A stretch of 64,000 nt of DNA from Clostridium_AI sp964409685 (GCA_964409685.1 CAYPEJ010000014.1:1-64000), one strand, 5' to 3'. Counted from the stretch's first letter, positions 6,730 through 16,063 are shown. The notes: generated by a model not told the origin, from the letters alone. Numbers and translations are program-made.

Positions 6730-7551
6730 ATGCAAGAGAGCAGAAAGAGAGAGATTCGTATAAAAGCGGACTCTTTTAGAGTGAAATGTAAAGTAAGTCG
6801 ATATGGCATTATAGATTTGTTCAAAGAATGCGAGAGGATGGGGTACAAACTTCTTAGATATCCACTTGGAGAAAATGCAGATCTTGGATTTACGGTAAAA
6901 AGGGATAATGATATCGTTATTTTTACGAACAGTTGTAGTAGATTGTCGAGAGAAATCTTTACGCTTGCGCATGAGATTGGTCATATTATTCTTCATTTAG
7001 AGGAGGATAGAACTTTTATTGATGATAATGTGACTATTACAGGGAGAAGTACAGATGTGAAGGAACAAGAGGCAAATTATTTTGCCGCATGCTTGTTGAT
7101 GCCATCTGATGATGCTCACAGATTTATTGATTTAGAAATACAGAATTTTGAAGAAAAAGGCTTATCTGCGATGGACATTGCTCGAGTAATGTCTGAATTT
7201 AATGTTAGTTTTGATATGGCATTAAATCGATTAGAGAGTCTTGGTATTATTGATGCAAATCAAAAACTTCGTCTTGATAATGAGAGAATCGAGAAGAGAG
7301 TTGGCAATTTACTTCGAAGTGTAGGTGGTAATGCAAGGTTAAATACTCCTAGTAATGAAATTGATATACCACATGAGTATATTGATTATGTGATTTATAA
7401 TTACAATCATAATGCTGTTCCGAGAGAAACATTGGAAAAGGTTCTTGCATGTTATCAACTGAGCATAGAAGATGTTAGCGACAAATTAGTTGAACATGTT
7501 GATGATGATGACGATGACTTGGGAGAACTGATAGGAGGTTTAGACGATTGA
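6730..7551 (+). CDS. ImmA/IrrE-family zinc metallopeptidase
   Basis: 273 residues from ATG 6730, 7 bases after AGGAGG. The catalytic zinc motif HEIGH lies at about residues 80-84 in LAHEIGHIILHLEE, and a following EQEANYFAACLLMP provides the third ligand Glu typical of COG2856. A long C-terminal extension ends in a run of Asp. It probably cleaves the XRE repressor 6386 in response to a signal. It overlaps the next (broken) PIN gene at 7548. The three-gene order XRE, COG2856, PIN-like is a recurrent defence or toxin-antitoxin module. Confidence 0.88.
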   Translation: MQESRKREIRIKADSFRVKCKVSRYGIIDLFKECERMGYKLLRYPLGENADLGFTVKRDNDIVIFTNSCSRLSREIFTLAHEIGHIILHLEEDRTFIDDNVTITGRSTDVKEQEANYFAACLLMPSDDAHRFIDLEIQNFEEKGLSAMDIARVMSEFNVSFDMALNRLESLGIIDANQKLRLDNERIEKRVGNLLRSVGGNARLNTPSNEIDIPHEYIDYVIYNYNHNAVPRETLEKVLACYQLSIEDVSDKLVEHVDDDDDDLGELIGGLDD

Positions 7552-8043
7552 GAGCCTCTTTAGATACAAATGTTATTTACAGATCAAAAATTAAAGGAGC
7601 TAGCTGTTTATAAGATTTTTCAGAATAATGTAAATGAGAATAGAAATTTATACGGTACTGGGGATTTGGGTGAGGTATACGCAATTTCATTGGCACAAAC
7701 ACTTGGTGCATACTCGCTTGTGACAGATGATACAAAGCAAGGTGGACCGTACATGTCATTGTTGCAGTTTGAGGATGATATTATGCCATTTACTTTCGCA
7801 GATGTTTTGATTTTAAGGTATCTTCTTGGTGTTGTAGATGCAAATCAGACAGTGAATGATTTTAACTCAATTAATAGCTCTTCAGATTTGAATTGGGTAT
7901 TCAAGAGCCAAGTGACAAAGTTTATTAAACGCTTTTTTAGAGCTCCATATCGTGATGAGGATACAAAATGGATTAAGAACCTTGCTAGTGAGAACAATGT
8001 AAATATTAAGATGAAACTGGCGGCATTAAGTAAGTTAATATGA
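7548..8043 (+). pseudogene. PIN-domain protein, broken by deletion and frameshift
   Basis: The gene should start at the TTG overlapping the ImmA stop (AGGAGG about 10 bases upstream) and reads RASLDTNVIYR, the N-terminal PIN motif with its first Asp. After about 12 codons this frame soon stops. The rest of the PIN domain continues in the +1 frame from ~7573 (GTGDLGEVYAISLAQTLGAY, then SLVTDDTK), which has the later acidic residues. About 50 residues expected between the halves are missing. I infer an inactivating deletion plus frameshift; the 157-codon frame from ATG 7570 could still make a fragment. Confidence 0.7.
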
Positions 8044-8051
8044 TTTGTTAA

Positions 8052-8082
8052 GGATCATGTAGAGATACATGGTCCTTTTATT
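8052..8082 (+). terminator. intrinsic terminator of the XRE / ImmA / PIN operon
   Basis: GGATCATGTA, loop GAGA, TACATGGTCC, then TTTTATT, starting 8 bases after the PIN stop. Confidence 0.8.
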
Positions 8083-8111
8083 GTGCAGAAAATAAGGAAG
8101 GAGGGATTCCG

Positions 8112-8225
8112 ATGGCAGGAAGAAAGCCAAATCCTACAGCGACTAAGAAATTGGAAATGAAATGGAAGATAGTTTCCACAATTAAAGGTTGGGCTGAATA
8201 TGAAATTTTAAGAGCTGTGGTATAG
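8112..8225 (+). pseudogene. phage P27-type terminase small-subunit fragment
   Basis: 37 codons with a good ribosome-binding site (GGAGGG). The start MAGRKPNPTATKKLE matches the typical N-terminus of P27-family small terminases, but the sequence then diverges and stops. It is a prophage remnant; nothing else of the phage remains nearby. Confidence 0.5.
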
Positions 8226-8348
8226 ATTTTAACTATAACACTCTATAAGAAACAGGAATTTTACAATTATTGAACCTAAGTGTATTATCATATCATCTGA
8301 GATTGTATCAAGTAACTGGAAAAGAAGAATATTGTTGTCATTTTGGTA

Positions 8349-8371
8349 GATAATGCTTTTAAATAATTATC
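8349..8371. promoter_or_regulatory. putative LysR operator
   Basis: The inverted repeat GATAAT (8349-8354) / ATTATC (8366-8371) lies 34 bases before the LysR gene 8405. The same GATAA half-site recurs at 12897 and 15944, suggesting a shared motif. Confidence 0.4.
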
Positions 8372-8404
8372 AACTAATATGTACAAATAGAAGGGAAAAT
8401 TGAA

Positions 8405-9316
8405 ATGACACTGAATCAGCTGAGATATGTAATTGCACTATCAAAGGAGAATTCGATGAATGAAGCAGCAAAAAAACTGTTCATTTCACAACCAACTCTT
8501 ACAGCATCATTAAAATCTCTTGAACAGGAAATTGGATTTGACATTTTTCTTCGTAATAAAAGTGGAATTTCACTTACGGTAAAAGGAACGGAGTTCCTTG
8601 GATATGCAAAAGCTGTTATAGAACAATACGATATTTTGGATGCAAAATACATATCAAAAAAAAGTATAAAGAGAACTTTTCATGTATCAATGCAACATTA
8701 TACATTTGCCGTAAACGCATTTGTGGAAGTGATTAATCAATATGGAATGGATGAATACGAGTTTGAAATTCACGAGACAAAGACATATGAGGTAATAGAC
8801 AATGTAAAAAACCAGAAGAGTGAAATAGGTGTACTGTACATGAATGATTATAACAGAACTGTTCTTGGAAAAATTTTAAATGATGCAGGATTAGTATTTA
8901 CACCATTATTTGAATGTGGTATATATGCCTATATGAGCAAAAAAAATCCTTTGGCGAGCAGTAAGGAAATTACAATGAATGATCTTGATGAATACCCATG
9001 TCTTGCATTTGCACAAGGAGATTACAATTCCTTCTATTTTGCAGAAGAAGTTTTAAGCACGTATGAATATAAGAGATTGGTGCGGGCAAATGACAGAGCT
9101 ACGTTGTTAAATCTCATGGTAGGAATTAATGGTTATACCTTATGTTCTGGTATAATATGTGAGGATTTAAATGGCAGTGATTACTGTGCAATTAAACTTA
9201 AAACGGACGAAAAGATGACAATAGGTTATATATCAAGAAAAGCAACTGTGTTAAGTGAGATTGGGAAAAAATATATTGTAGAATTGAGTAAATATAAAGA
9301 ACAAGTTTTAAGATAG
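8405..9316 (+). CDS. LysR-family regulator
   Basis: 303 residues. The winged helix-turn-helix lies at residues ~1-60 (MTLNQLRYVIALSKENSMNE, then AAKKLFISQPTLTASLKSLE), with a periplasmic-binding-like effector domain after it. It is about 45% similar by eye to the second LysR at 11964; both share the MQHY(T/V)FAV segment. The two flank the C-S enzymes, so both probably respond to a sulfur metabolite and control this island (CysB/CysR-like role inferred). Confidence 0.85.
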   Translation: MTLNQLRYVIALSKENSMNEAAKKLFISQPTLTASLKSLEQEIGFDIFLRNKSGISLTVKGTEFLGYAKAVIEQYDILDAKYISKKSIKRTFHVSMQHYTFAVNAFVEVINQYGMDEYEFEIHETKTYEVIDNVKNQKSEIGVLYMNDYNRTVLGKILNDAGLVFTPLFECGIYAYMSKKNPLASSKEITMNDLDEYPCLAFAQGDYNSFYFAEEVLSTYEYKRLVRANDRATLLNLMVGINGYTLCSGIICEDLNGSDYCAIKLKTDEKMTIGYISRKATVLSEIGKKYIVELSKYKEQVLR

Positions 9317-9333
9317 AAAATCAATATATGTTT

Positions 9334-9377
9334 AACGGCAATACGTGGATTAAACTTCCATAGTATTGCTGTTTTTT
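9334..9377 (+). terminator. intrinsic terminator after LysR
   Basis: AACGGCAATAC pairs with GTATTGCTGTT (one wobble) followed by TTTTT. Confidence 0.75.
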
Positions 9378-9530
9378 ATTATAGTTTTTTACTATAGTTA
9401 TTAATAAAATATTGAGATTATACAAACCTTTTTTCATATGATAAAGTTAAGAAAAATACTCAACTGAAGTAGTGGAGAAATAGATATGTACTTGTTTATT
9501 TTGAAATAAAATATGTTAGGAGTTGAAATT

Positions 9531-10694
9531 ATGGGAAGAGGCTTAAATACGTGTTGTCTTCATTTAGAAGAAACAGAAGGAAAAACAGAAGGAAAAACAG
9601 AAAATTATGGTGCAATAAGTTACCCGATATATCAGACAGCAACTTATGCGCATCTGGGGGTTGGCAGAAGTACTGGGTATGATTATAGCAGATTGCAAAA
9701 TCCAACTAGAGAACATCTTGAGAAAGTAATTGCTGGTCTCGAAGGGGGGATTGACGCATTTGCACTTTCTAGCGGTATGGCAGCAATCACGCTTTTGATG
9801 GAAATATTCCAGCCGGGAGACCATTTTGTGGTTGAGGCGGATTTATATGGTGGGAGTATCAGATTATTTGATAATGTTTCGAAAAAGAATAACTATGAGT
9901 TTACATATTTGAACTGTTCAAAGGATGATGTTGAAGGTGCCATCAAGGACAACACGAAGGCGATATATATTGAAACACCTACAAATCCAATGATGAATGT
10001 ATCGGATATAGCGGCCATCGCGAAAATTGCAAAAAAACATAATATTTTGCTAATTGTTGATAATACATTTTTATCTCCGTATTTCCAAAATCCGTTGAAG
10101 CTTGGAGCAGATATCGTTATACATAGTGGAACAAAGTTCTTGGGCGGTCATAATGATACTTTGGCGGGATTTATTGTAACAAATGATGAGGAAATAAAAG
10201 AAAAATTACGCTTTCTCATAAAGACTACGGGAGCGGGTCTTTCGCCTTTTGATAGCTGGTTGATATTGAGAGGTATTAAAACACTTGGAATACGTATGGA
10301 AAAGTCCCAGGAGAATGCAATCATATTAGCTGAGTGGCTGGGGAAACAGAGTGTTGTGAAAAAGGTGTATTATCCTGGACTGCCGGAACATCCTGGATAT
10401 GAACTAATTAAAAAACAGGCAAGAGGTTTTGGATCTATGATTACGTTTAATGTGGATACGAAAGAACATGCATTACAGATTCTTGAACGTGTCAGAATGA
10501 TAAAATTTGCAGAGAGTCTTGGAGGGGTAGAAACCCTGATTACATATCCAACGACCCAGACACATGCTGATGTTTCGGAAGAGGTACGTCTTAAGAATGG
10601 AATTACTCCATGTACGCTTAGATTGTCGACTGGCATAGAGGATGTCGAAGATCTGTTGGCGGAGTTGTCAGAGGTATTTCAGTCATTGGAATAG
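9531..10694 (+). CDS. cystathionine gamma-synthase/lyase-family PLP enzyme
   Basis: 387 residues from ATG 9531 behind TAGGAG (the ATG at 9513 has no site). It is a Cys/Met metabolism PLP enzyme: SSGMAAI near residue 85, DNTFLSPYFQNPLKLGADIV, then HSGTKFLGGHND with the PLP lysine near residue 204, and LITYPTTQTHADV near the end. Members interconvert cysteine, homocysteine and cystathionine or use sulfide or thiols with acylated homoserine; the exact reaction cannot be told from motifs. An in-frame tandem repeat near residue 16 (EGKTEGKTE) is a small oddity. It heads a two-gene unit with the MalY-like enzyme. Confidence 0.85.
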   Translation: MGRGLNTCCLHLEETEGKTEGKTENYGAISYPIYQTATYAHLGVGRSTGYDYSRLQNPTREHLEKVIAGLEGGIDAFALSSGMAAITLLMEIFQPGDHFVVEADLYGGSIRLFDNVSKKNNYEFTYLNCSKDDVEGAIKDNTKAIYIETPTNPMMNVSDIAAIAKIAKKHNILLIVDNTFLSPYFQNPLKLGADIVIHSGTKFLGGHNDTLAGFIVTNDEEIKEKLRFLIKTTGAGLSPFDSWLILRGIKTLGIRMEKSQENAIILAEWLGKQSVVKKVYYPGLPEHPGYELIKKQARGFGSMITFNVDTKEHALQILERVRMIKFAESLGGVETLITYPTTQTHADVSEEVRLKNGITPCTLRLSTGIEDVEDLLAELSEVFQSLE

Positions 10695-10763
10695 TTTACT
10701 GTCTGATGAAGAAGATGCATGACTTTAGTTATGAGAAGAATGCAAGAGGAAGGATTGATTTGC

Positions 10764-11939
10764 ATGCCAGAAAGAAATTTGAATTTTGATGAAATAATTA
10801 ATCGAAAAGGGACGGATTGTTTGAAATATGATTTTGCAAAGAGAAGAGGTATGCCTGAGGATGTGCTACCGCTTTGGGTAGCAGATATGGATTTTAAGAC
10901 ATCTTCTTATGTAGAAGATGCAGTAATTGAAAGGACAAGGCATGGAATATTTGGATATAGTGAGGTTCAACAAGAGTATTTTGATGCAGTGGCAGGCTGG
11001 ATGTTAAGGCATCATAATTGGAAGGTTGAACCAGACTGGCTCATAAAAACTCCCGGCGTAGTATTTGCACTTGCAATGGCAGTAAAAGCATTTACGGAAG
11101 TTGGAGACAGTGTTTTGATTCAACAACCAGTGTATTATCCATTCTCAGAGGTGATTGAAGACAATAAAAGAGTGATTGTCAGCAATGATTTATATTTGGG
11201 TGCAGATAACCGGTATCATATTGATTTTGAAGATTTTGAGAAAAAAATAGTGGATAACCATATTAAACTGTTTCTTCTGTGTAATCCTCATAATCCGTCT
11301 GGAAGAGTATTCACCAAGGAAGAATTAATTGGAATGGGTGATATCTGTTTAAAACATGGTGTCATTGTAGTGAGTGATGAAATACACAATGATTTTGTGT
11401 TTAAGGGGGAACATACAGTATTTGCTTCGATAAAGAAAGAATATGAGGATATATCTATCATCTGCACGTCCGCAAGTAAAACCTTTAATCTGGCAAGTAT
11501 GCTGATATCAAATATTTTTATTCCTAATAGAAAATTGAAGCATATATTTCGACGTGAAGTGGATGCTGCTGGAATCAGTCAATTAAGTGTATTAGGTTTA
11601 GTGGCAACTAGGGCGGCATATGAACATGGTGATGAATGGTATGAAAAAATGCATGCCTATGTGAAAAATAATATCGACTATGTAACGAAATATGTTAGAG
11701 ATAATCTTCCGGGGGTAAGAGTGATTGATGGAGAAGGAACTTATCTGGTGTGGCTAGATTTTCGGGGAACTGGTATTGATGTAGCTGAGTTGGACCGTAG
11801 AATAATATATGATGCAAAACTCTGGCTTGATAGTGGAATCATATTTGGAAGCGCAGGAGCAGGTTTCCAAAGAATTAATGTAGCGGCGCCTAGAAGTATC
11901 ATTACAGAATGTCTTGAAAGGATTTCTAAAATATTGTGA
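10764..11939 (+). CDS. MalY/PatB-type cystathionine beta-lyase (aminotransferase fold)
   Basis: 391 residues from ATG 10764, preceded by AGGAAGG; the upstream ATG at 10719 lacks a site. LPLWVADMDF near residue 36, CNPHNPSGRVF near 174, SDEIHNDFVF near 205 and SASKTFNLA with the PLP lysine near 238 are diagnostic. The family cleaves C-S bonds of cystathionine or cysteine conjugates, giving homocysteine or thiol, ammonia and pyruvate. With the upstream PLP enzyme it could run trans-sulfuration or salvage thiols released by the nitrogenase-like complex (inference). Confidence 0.85.
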   Translation: MPERNLNFDEIINRKGTDCLKYDFAKRRGMPEDVLPLWVADMDFKTSSYVEDAVIERTRHGIFGYSEVQQEYFDAVAGWMLRHHNWKVEPDWLIKTPGVVFALAMAVKAFTEVGDSVLIQQPVYYPFSEVIEDNKRVIVSNDLYLGADNRYHIDFEDFEKKIVDNHIKLFLLCNPHNPSGRVFTKEELIGMGDICLKHGVIVVSDEIHNDFVFKGEHTVFASIKKEYEDISIICTSASKTFNLASMLISNIFIPNRKLKHIFRREVDAAGISQLSVLGLVATRAAYEHGDEWYEKMHAYVKNNIDYVTKYVRDNLPGVRVIDGEGTYLVWLDFRGTGIDVAELDRRIIYDAKLWLDSGIIFGSAGAGFQRINVAAPRSIITECLERISKIL

Positions 11940-11963
11940 CTCCCTGTGAAAGTAGGTGCATAT

Positions 11964-12878
11964 ATGACAATATTACAATTAAAGTATGTTCTTACCATTG
12001 CAGGTTCTTCATCGATGAGAGAAGCAGCCAGTAAGCTGTTTGTATCCCAGCCTGCACTTTCTGCTACAATTCATGAATTAGAAGAGGAGCTTGGAATTAA
12101 GATTTTTGAACGGAATAACAAAGGAATTTCTCTTTCTGAACAGGGAAGAGAGTTTTTGACTTATGCAAAGCAGGCTGTTAGTCAATATGAATTAATTGAA
12201 GACAGGTATATTGAAAAGGATAAGAATAAAAAACATTTTTCTGTATCTATGCAGCATTATGTGTTTGCTGTGCATGCATTTGTAAATACAGTGAAGAATT
12301 TTGATGCTGATAGATTTGTATATTCAGTTCATGAAACCAGAACAGATGAAGTGCTGACAAATGTAAAGAACTTAAAGAGTGAAATTGGGATCATAGCATA
12401 CTCAAAAAGTAATGCGAATATTCTTAAGAAATTATTTCGTGAATATCAGTTGGAATTTTTTCCACTGATGGTACGTAATACTTTTGCTTATGTGTGGAAG
12501 GAACATCCTTTGGCGAATAAAAATGAGATTTCGTTGGAAGAATTGAAAGAATACCCCTGTGTGAGTTTTGACCAGAGTAGTGATAATGATTTTTATCTAT
12601 CTGAAGAAGCATTGGGAAATTATGAGTTCGATAAACTTATAAAGTCAAATGACAGGGCAACCTCATCGGAGATTATGGCAAAACTGAATGGATATTCCAT
12701 AGGAACAGGAATTATGACAGAAAGCGTTACTTTGAAAGATGGTTTTGTCACAATTAAATTAAAAGAGGAAGATCCGTTGACGATTGGATATATAACAAGG
12801 AAAAATCATAAGTTAAGTGAAATAGGTGAAATCTACATAAAAGAACTCAGAAAATATCAGGAAAAGGGACTCGATTGA
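11964..12878 (+). CDS. LysR-family regulator (second copy)
   Basis: 304 residues from ATG 11964 (AGGTG upstream). Helix-turn-helix with MREAASKLFVSQPALSATIH, effector domain after residue 90. Clearly paralogous to 8405. It lies between the C-S enzymes and the sulfonate-type transporter, so it may control the transporter and the cysK operon, both of which carry TGTGATAAGAA upstream. Its last codons and stop lie inside a 21-bp hairpin. Confidence 0.85.
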   Translation: MTILQLKYVLTIAGSSSMREAASKLFVSQPALSATIHELEEELGIKIFERNNKGISLSEQGREFLTYAKQAVSQYELIEDRYIEKDKNKKHFSVSMQHYVFAVHAFVNTVKNFDADRFVYSVHETRTDEVLTNVKNLKSEIGIIAYSKSNANILKKLFREYQLEFFPLMVRNTFAYVWKEHPLANKNEISLEELKEYPCVSFDQSSDNDFYLSEEALGNYEFDKLIKSNDRATSSEIMAKLNGYSIGTGIMTESVTLKDGFVTIKLKEEDPLTIGYITRKNHKLSEIGEIYIKELRKYQEKGLD

Positions 12879-12897
12879 GTCCCTTTTCCTGATATTT
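12852..12897. terminator. 21-bp perfect hairpin spanning the LysR stop codon
   Basis: AAATATCAGGAAAAGGGACTC is followed by GATT and the exact complement. The stop codon TGA (12876-12878) is at the loop edge. There is no T-run on the plus strand, so termination would be atypical; it may instead protect the mRNA end. Confidence 0.6.
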
Positions 12898-13000
12898 GTG
12901 ATAAGAAAAACTAATTGCAAATGATAGATTTCAAGCATTATGCAGATGATGTATTTTGTGATATGCTTTCAATAACATGAATCAGAGAAACTGACTGGAA

Positions 13001-13036
13001 AACCAGAGGTTAGAAAGTGATACCTCTGGTTTTTTG
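13001..13036 (+). terminator. leader terminator before the ABC transporter
   Basis: AACCAGAGGT pairs with ACCTCTGGTT, followed by TTTTTG, ending 26 bases before the permease start. A terminator this close to the gene it precedes suggests transcription attenuation, though no antiterminator was identified. Confidence 0.65.
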
Positions 13037-13061
13037 CATGCTAATTTTAAGGAGGTCAAAA

Positions 13062-14015
13062 ATGCTTTTGAAACAGGTTAAAAAGATTAGTTTGATTATT
13101 TTAATTATAGTTGCAGTTTTGATTCAGACGTTGATTCTAAATTCTGCAAAGCAGCCTGAAACTAAGGAACCATATTTTTTATATTTTTTGTACATACTGG
13201 GAGCTATATTTATTGTGATATATGTTATTTCCTTTTTTAACAAAAAGATATCAGGTAAATTGGAAGATGTAGGTCCATTACTAGCTGGAGGGGTATTAAT
13301 TCTTAACATTATAAATCTGGTGTGTAGTAAATATTCGTTGCTTCCAGTATTGTTTTTTCCATCACTGGATAGAGTATTTGGAACCTTTGTAAATGATAGG
13401 GAATTGTTATTTCAGTGTGTATTATCATCAGGAAAGCTATTAGTGATTGGATTTACGGTTGGAGCTGTATTTGGCTTTACGACAGGAATACTAGTAGGAT
13501 TTAATAAAAGAATAGCTTATTGGATAAATCCTTTAATAAAAATTATTGGACCAATACCAGCTACATCATGGTCGCCACTCGTATTATCTTTGTTTAGTAC
13601 ATCATATCAAGCTGCGGTATTTATGATTGCCTTGTCGGTATGGTTTCCTATTACGGTTATGACAAGTAATGGAATTCAAAATGTCCAGCAAACCTATTTT
13701 GAAGTTGCTGATACATTAGGGGCAGGTAAATTATACAAAGTTTTTAAAGTAGGAATCCCAGCGGCATTACCAAGTGTATTTTTAGGCTTTTTCTATGCTA
13801 CAACAGGTTCTTTTATAACTTTGGTTACGGCTGAAATGTTTGGATGTAAATCAGGAATAGGTTGGTATTTAAATTGGCAAAAGAGCATGATGTTATATGC
13901 AAATGTATATGCAGGTCTTATATTGCTTGCCGTTTTGTGTAATGTGATTATTACTCTTTTGTTTAAATTTAAAGATAAGGTACTAGGATGGCAGAAAGGA
14001 GTGATTAAATGGTAG
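13062..14015 (+). CDS. ABC transporter permease, SsuC/TauC type
   Basis: 317 residues from ATG 13062 (AAGGAGG upstream). Two extra N-terminal membrane helices precede the standard six-helix BPD_transp_1 domain, whose EAA loop reads VADTLGAGKLYKVFKVGIP near residue 225. The combination with an SsuB-like ATPase and NMT1-like binding protein points to import of sulfonates, taurine-like or other small organic sulfur compounds; the sulfur neighbours support that, but the substrate is inferred. It overlaps the ATPase gene by 7 bases. Confidence 0.82.
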   Translation: MLLKQVKKISLIILIIVAVLIQTLILNSAKQPETKEPYFLYFLYILGAIFIVIYVISFFNKKISGKLEDVGPLLAGGVLILNIINLVCSKYSLLPVLFFPSLDRVFGTFVNDRELLFQCVLSSGKLLVIGFTVGAVFGFTTGILVGFNKRIAYWINPLIKIIGPIPATSWSPLVLSLFSTSYQAAVFMIALSVWFPITVMTSNGIQNVQQTYFEVADTLGAGKLYKVFKVGIPAALPSVFLGFFYATTGSFITLVTAEMFGCKSGIGWYLNWQKSMMLYANVYAGLILLAVLCNVIITLLFKFKDKVLGWQKGVIKW

Positions 14016-14788
14016 GCGAGATTAAGATAGAAAATGTTTCAAAAAGTTTTATTAATTCAGATGGAACTATTGTAAATGCTTTAAGTGAAATTAATTTTTC
14101 GGTTAAAGCAGGTTCTTTTATATCCTTGATAGGTCCCTCAGGATGCGGAAAAACGACACTTTTAAGAGCTATTGCGGGCTTGAATCTCGCAGATAAGGGA
14201 ACAATTTATCTAGATGGAGAGCCAGTTACAAAGCCAGGGCATGAAAGAGGTTTTGCTTTTCAGCAGGCCAATCTGTATCCATGGTTAACGATTGAAAAAA
14301 ATATTTCTTTCGGACTCAAAGCAAGAGGAATATATAAAAAAAAGAAGGACGATGTAAAAGAATATATAGAAATGGTCGGACTAAAGGGATTCGAAAATTC
14401 TTATCCACATCAACTCTCAGGTGGAATGAATCAGCGAGCTTCTTTGGCAAGAGCATTGGTTGGTCACCCTAAAGTACTATTGCTGGATGAACCATTAGGA
14501 GCATTGGATGCCTTTACGCGGATGAATATGCAGGATGAAATCTTAAGAATATGGAAAGAACAAAAAATGACTATGATTATGGTAACTCATGATGTAGATG
14601 AGGCTGTATATTTATCTGATCAGGTTGTAATTATGACACCCAGACCGGCAAAGATTGAACAGGTAATTGACATTGAATTGGGGCGGCCGAGATCAAGAGG
14701 TAGTAATGATTTTTTGAAATATCGAACTCAAATATTAGAAATTTTGAATTATGCCGGAGAGAATAGAGAACCAGAATATTATTTATAG
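14009..14788 (+). CDS. ABC transporter ATPase, SsuB/TauB type
   Basis: 259 residues. Walker A GPSGCGKTT near residue 42, Q-loop FAFQQANLYPW, signature LSGGMNQR near 137, Walker B VLLLDEPLGALDAF near 157 and switch His in MVTHDVDEA. The DEPLGALD(A/S) form is typical of nitrate/sulfonate/taurine importers. The start overlaps the permease end, giving tight coupling. Confidence 0.88.
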   Translation: MVGEIKIENVSKSFINSDGTIVNALSEINFSVKAGSFISLIGPSGCGKTTLLRAIAGLNLADKGTIYLDGEPVTKPGHERGFAFQQANLYPWLTIEKNISFGLKARGIYKKKKDDVKEYIEMVGLKGFENSYPHQLSGGMNQRASLARALVGHPKVLLLDEPLGALDAFTRMNMQDEILRIWKEQKMTMIMVTHDVDEAVYLSDQVVIMTPRPAKIEQVIDIELGRPRSRGSNDFLKYRTQILEILNYAGENREPEYYL

Positions 14789-14801
14789 GAGAAAATTGAT
14801 T

Positions 14802-15881
14802 ATGAAAATGAAAAAAAGAATACTTTCAATATTATTGGTAATGGTTTTATCCTTTAGTGTACTTACAGGGTGTGGAGATTCAACCAAAGAACAAGCAGAT
14901 ACAAAATCAGAAACGGTAAAAATACTGAATAATACGGAAAGTTTGTGTTTGGCTCCAGTTCACATCGCAATTATAAATGGCTATTTTGATGAAGAGTTTG
15001 CGGCAATTGGTCAAGAATATGAAATTGTGATTTCGAATATTGACACAATAACGGAACAGATTACAAGTGGAGAGATAGATGCAGGTTATGGGTTGACAGG
15101 TACGTTAATGCAACCAATTTCTAATGGTTTATCAATATCATTTGTTACAGGGCTACACAGAGGTTGTACGAAATTTTATTCAAAAAATGGTACTGGAATT
15201 GATAGCTTGGAGGATTTAAAGGGGAAAACCATTGGAGTAGCATCATTGTCAGATTCTGCACCGATTCAATTGAAAAGAAAACTACATAGTTTGGGATTTA
15301 AAGTGAATGGAAATGATGCTGATATACAATTTATAATCTATGCAATGACAGATTTGCCTACAGCATTGGACAATGGAGCGGTTGATGCCATAGGAATTCA
15401 TGATCCAGTAGCATATAATGCAGAGAAAAATTATGATTTCATTAAGATTTTAGATATTGGTGAAGACGAAGTATTTTCTCAGGAATACTGCTGTCAGGCT
15501 TATGTATCCCAGGAATTAATTGCGAACAATCCAGAAGGAGCGGCAGCGTATGCAAGAGCAATACAAAGAGCAGCTGCATTTGTGCAGGCATGTCCAGAGG
15601 AAGCTGCAAGACTTCAGGTGGAGAATGGATATATGCCGTCAGAAAGTAGTGATGATATTGCAAGGTATGGAAAAATATTGGAAAGTTTAAATTATGAACC
15701 TTCTGTCTCGTTAGGACGGGAAACTTTTGTTTCATCATTTATAGACTTACAAAAGACGGGAGACATAGATTCTGCACTTGATTTAGAAGAGTTTACGAAT
15801 AAGGTATATCCTGAGCTGGATGGTGTTCCTAATTCTGTTGTGTATGATCCAGTCAGTAAGGAATTTAGTGAAAAAGAATAA
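14802..15881 (+). CDS. substrate-binding lipoprotein, NMT1/SsuA-like
   Basis: 359 residues from ATG 14802 (AGGAGA upstream). The signal peptide ends in the lipobox VLTGC at about residue 25, so the mature protein is anchored outside the membrane. The NMT1/THI5-like fold is indicated by SLCLAPVHIAIINGYFDEEF and LEDLKGKTIGVASLSDSAP. It captures the substrate for 13062/14009; probably an organosulfur compound given context. A short spacing of 13 bases from the ATPase shows one operon. Confidence 0.82.
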   Translation: MKMKKRILSILLVMVLSFSVLTGCGDSTKEQADTKSETVKILNNTESLCLAPVHIAIINGYFDEEFAAIGQEYEIVISNIDTITEQITSGEIDAGYGLTGTLMQPISNGLSISFVTGLHRGCTKFYSKNGTGIDSLEDLKGKTIGVASLSDSAPIQLKRKLHSLGFKVNGNDADIQFIIYAMTDLPTALDNGAVDAIGIHDPVAYNAEKNYDFIKILDIGEDEVFSQEYCCQAYVSQELIANNPEGAAAYARAIQRAAAFVQACPEEAARLQVENGYMPSESSDDIARYGKILESLNYEPSVSLGRETFVSSFIDLQKTGDIDSALDLEEFTNKVYPELDGVPNSVVYDPVSKEFSEKE

Positions 15882-15943
15882 TAAAAAGTATATTAAGGGG
15901 GGAGAGTGTGTCTTACCCCCTATAATTGAAAGGAGAAAATGGT

Positions 15944-15964
15944 GTGATAAGAATTATTTATCAC
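15944..15964. promoter_or_regulatory. putative LysR operator of the cysK operon
   Basis: Perfect inverted repeat GTGATAA (15944-15950), 7-base spacer, TTATCAC (15958-15964). TGTGATAAGAA recurs at 12897-12907 before the ABC operon. It fits a LysR-type site upstream of the leader peptide. Confidence 0.5.
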
Positions 15965-16063
15965 AGGCGATAAATCTTATGAAATTTTCAAATGAATAGT
16001 AACATGGTAGTATTTAATTAATCAAATTAAGAAAAATCAGAATGAGGAGGAAAATGAATCGTT

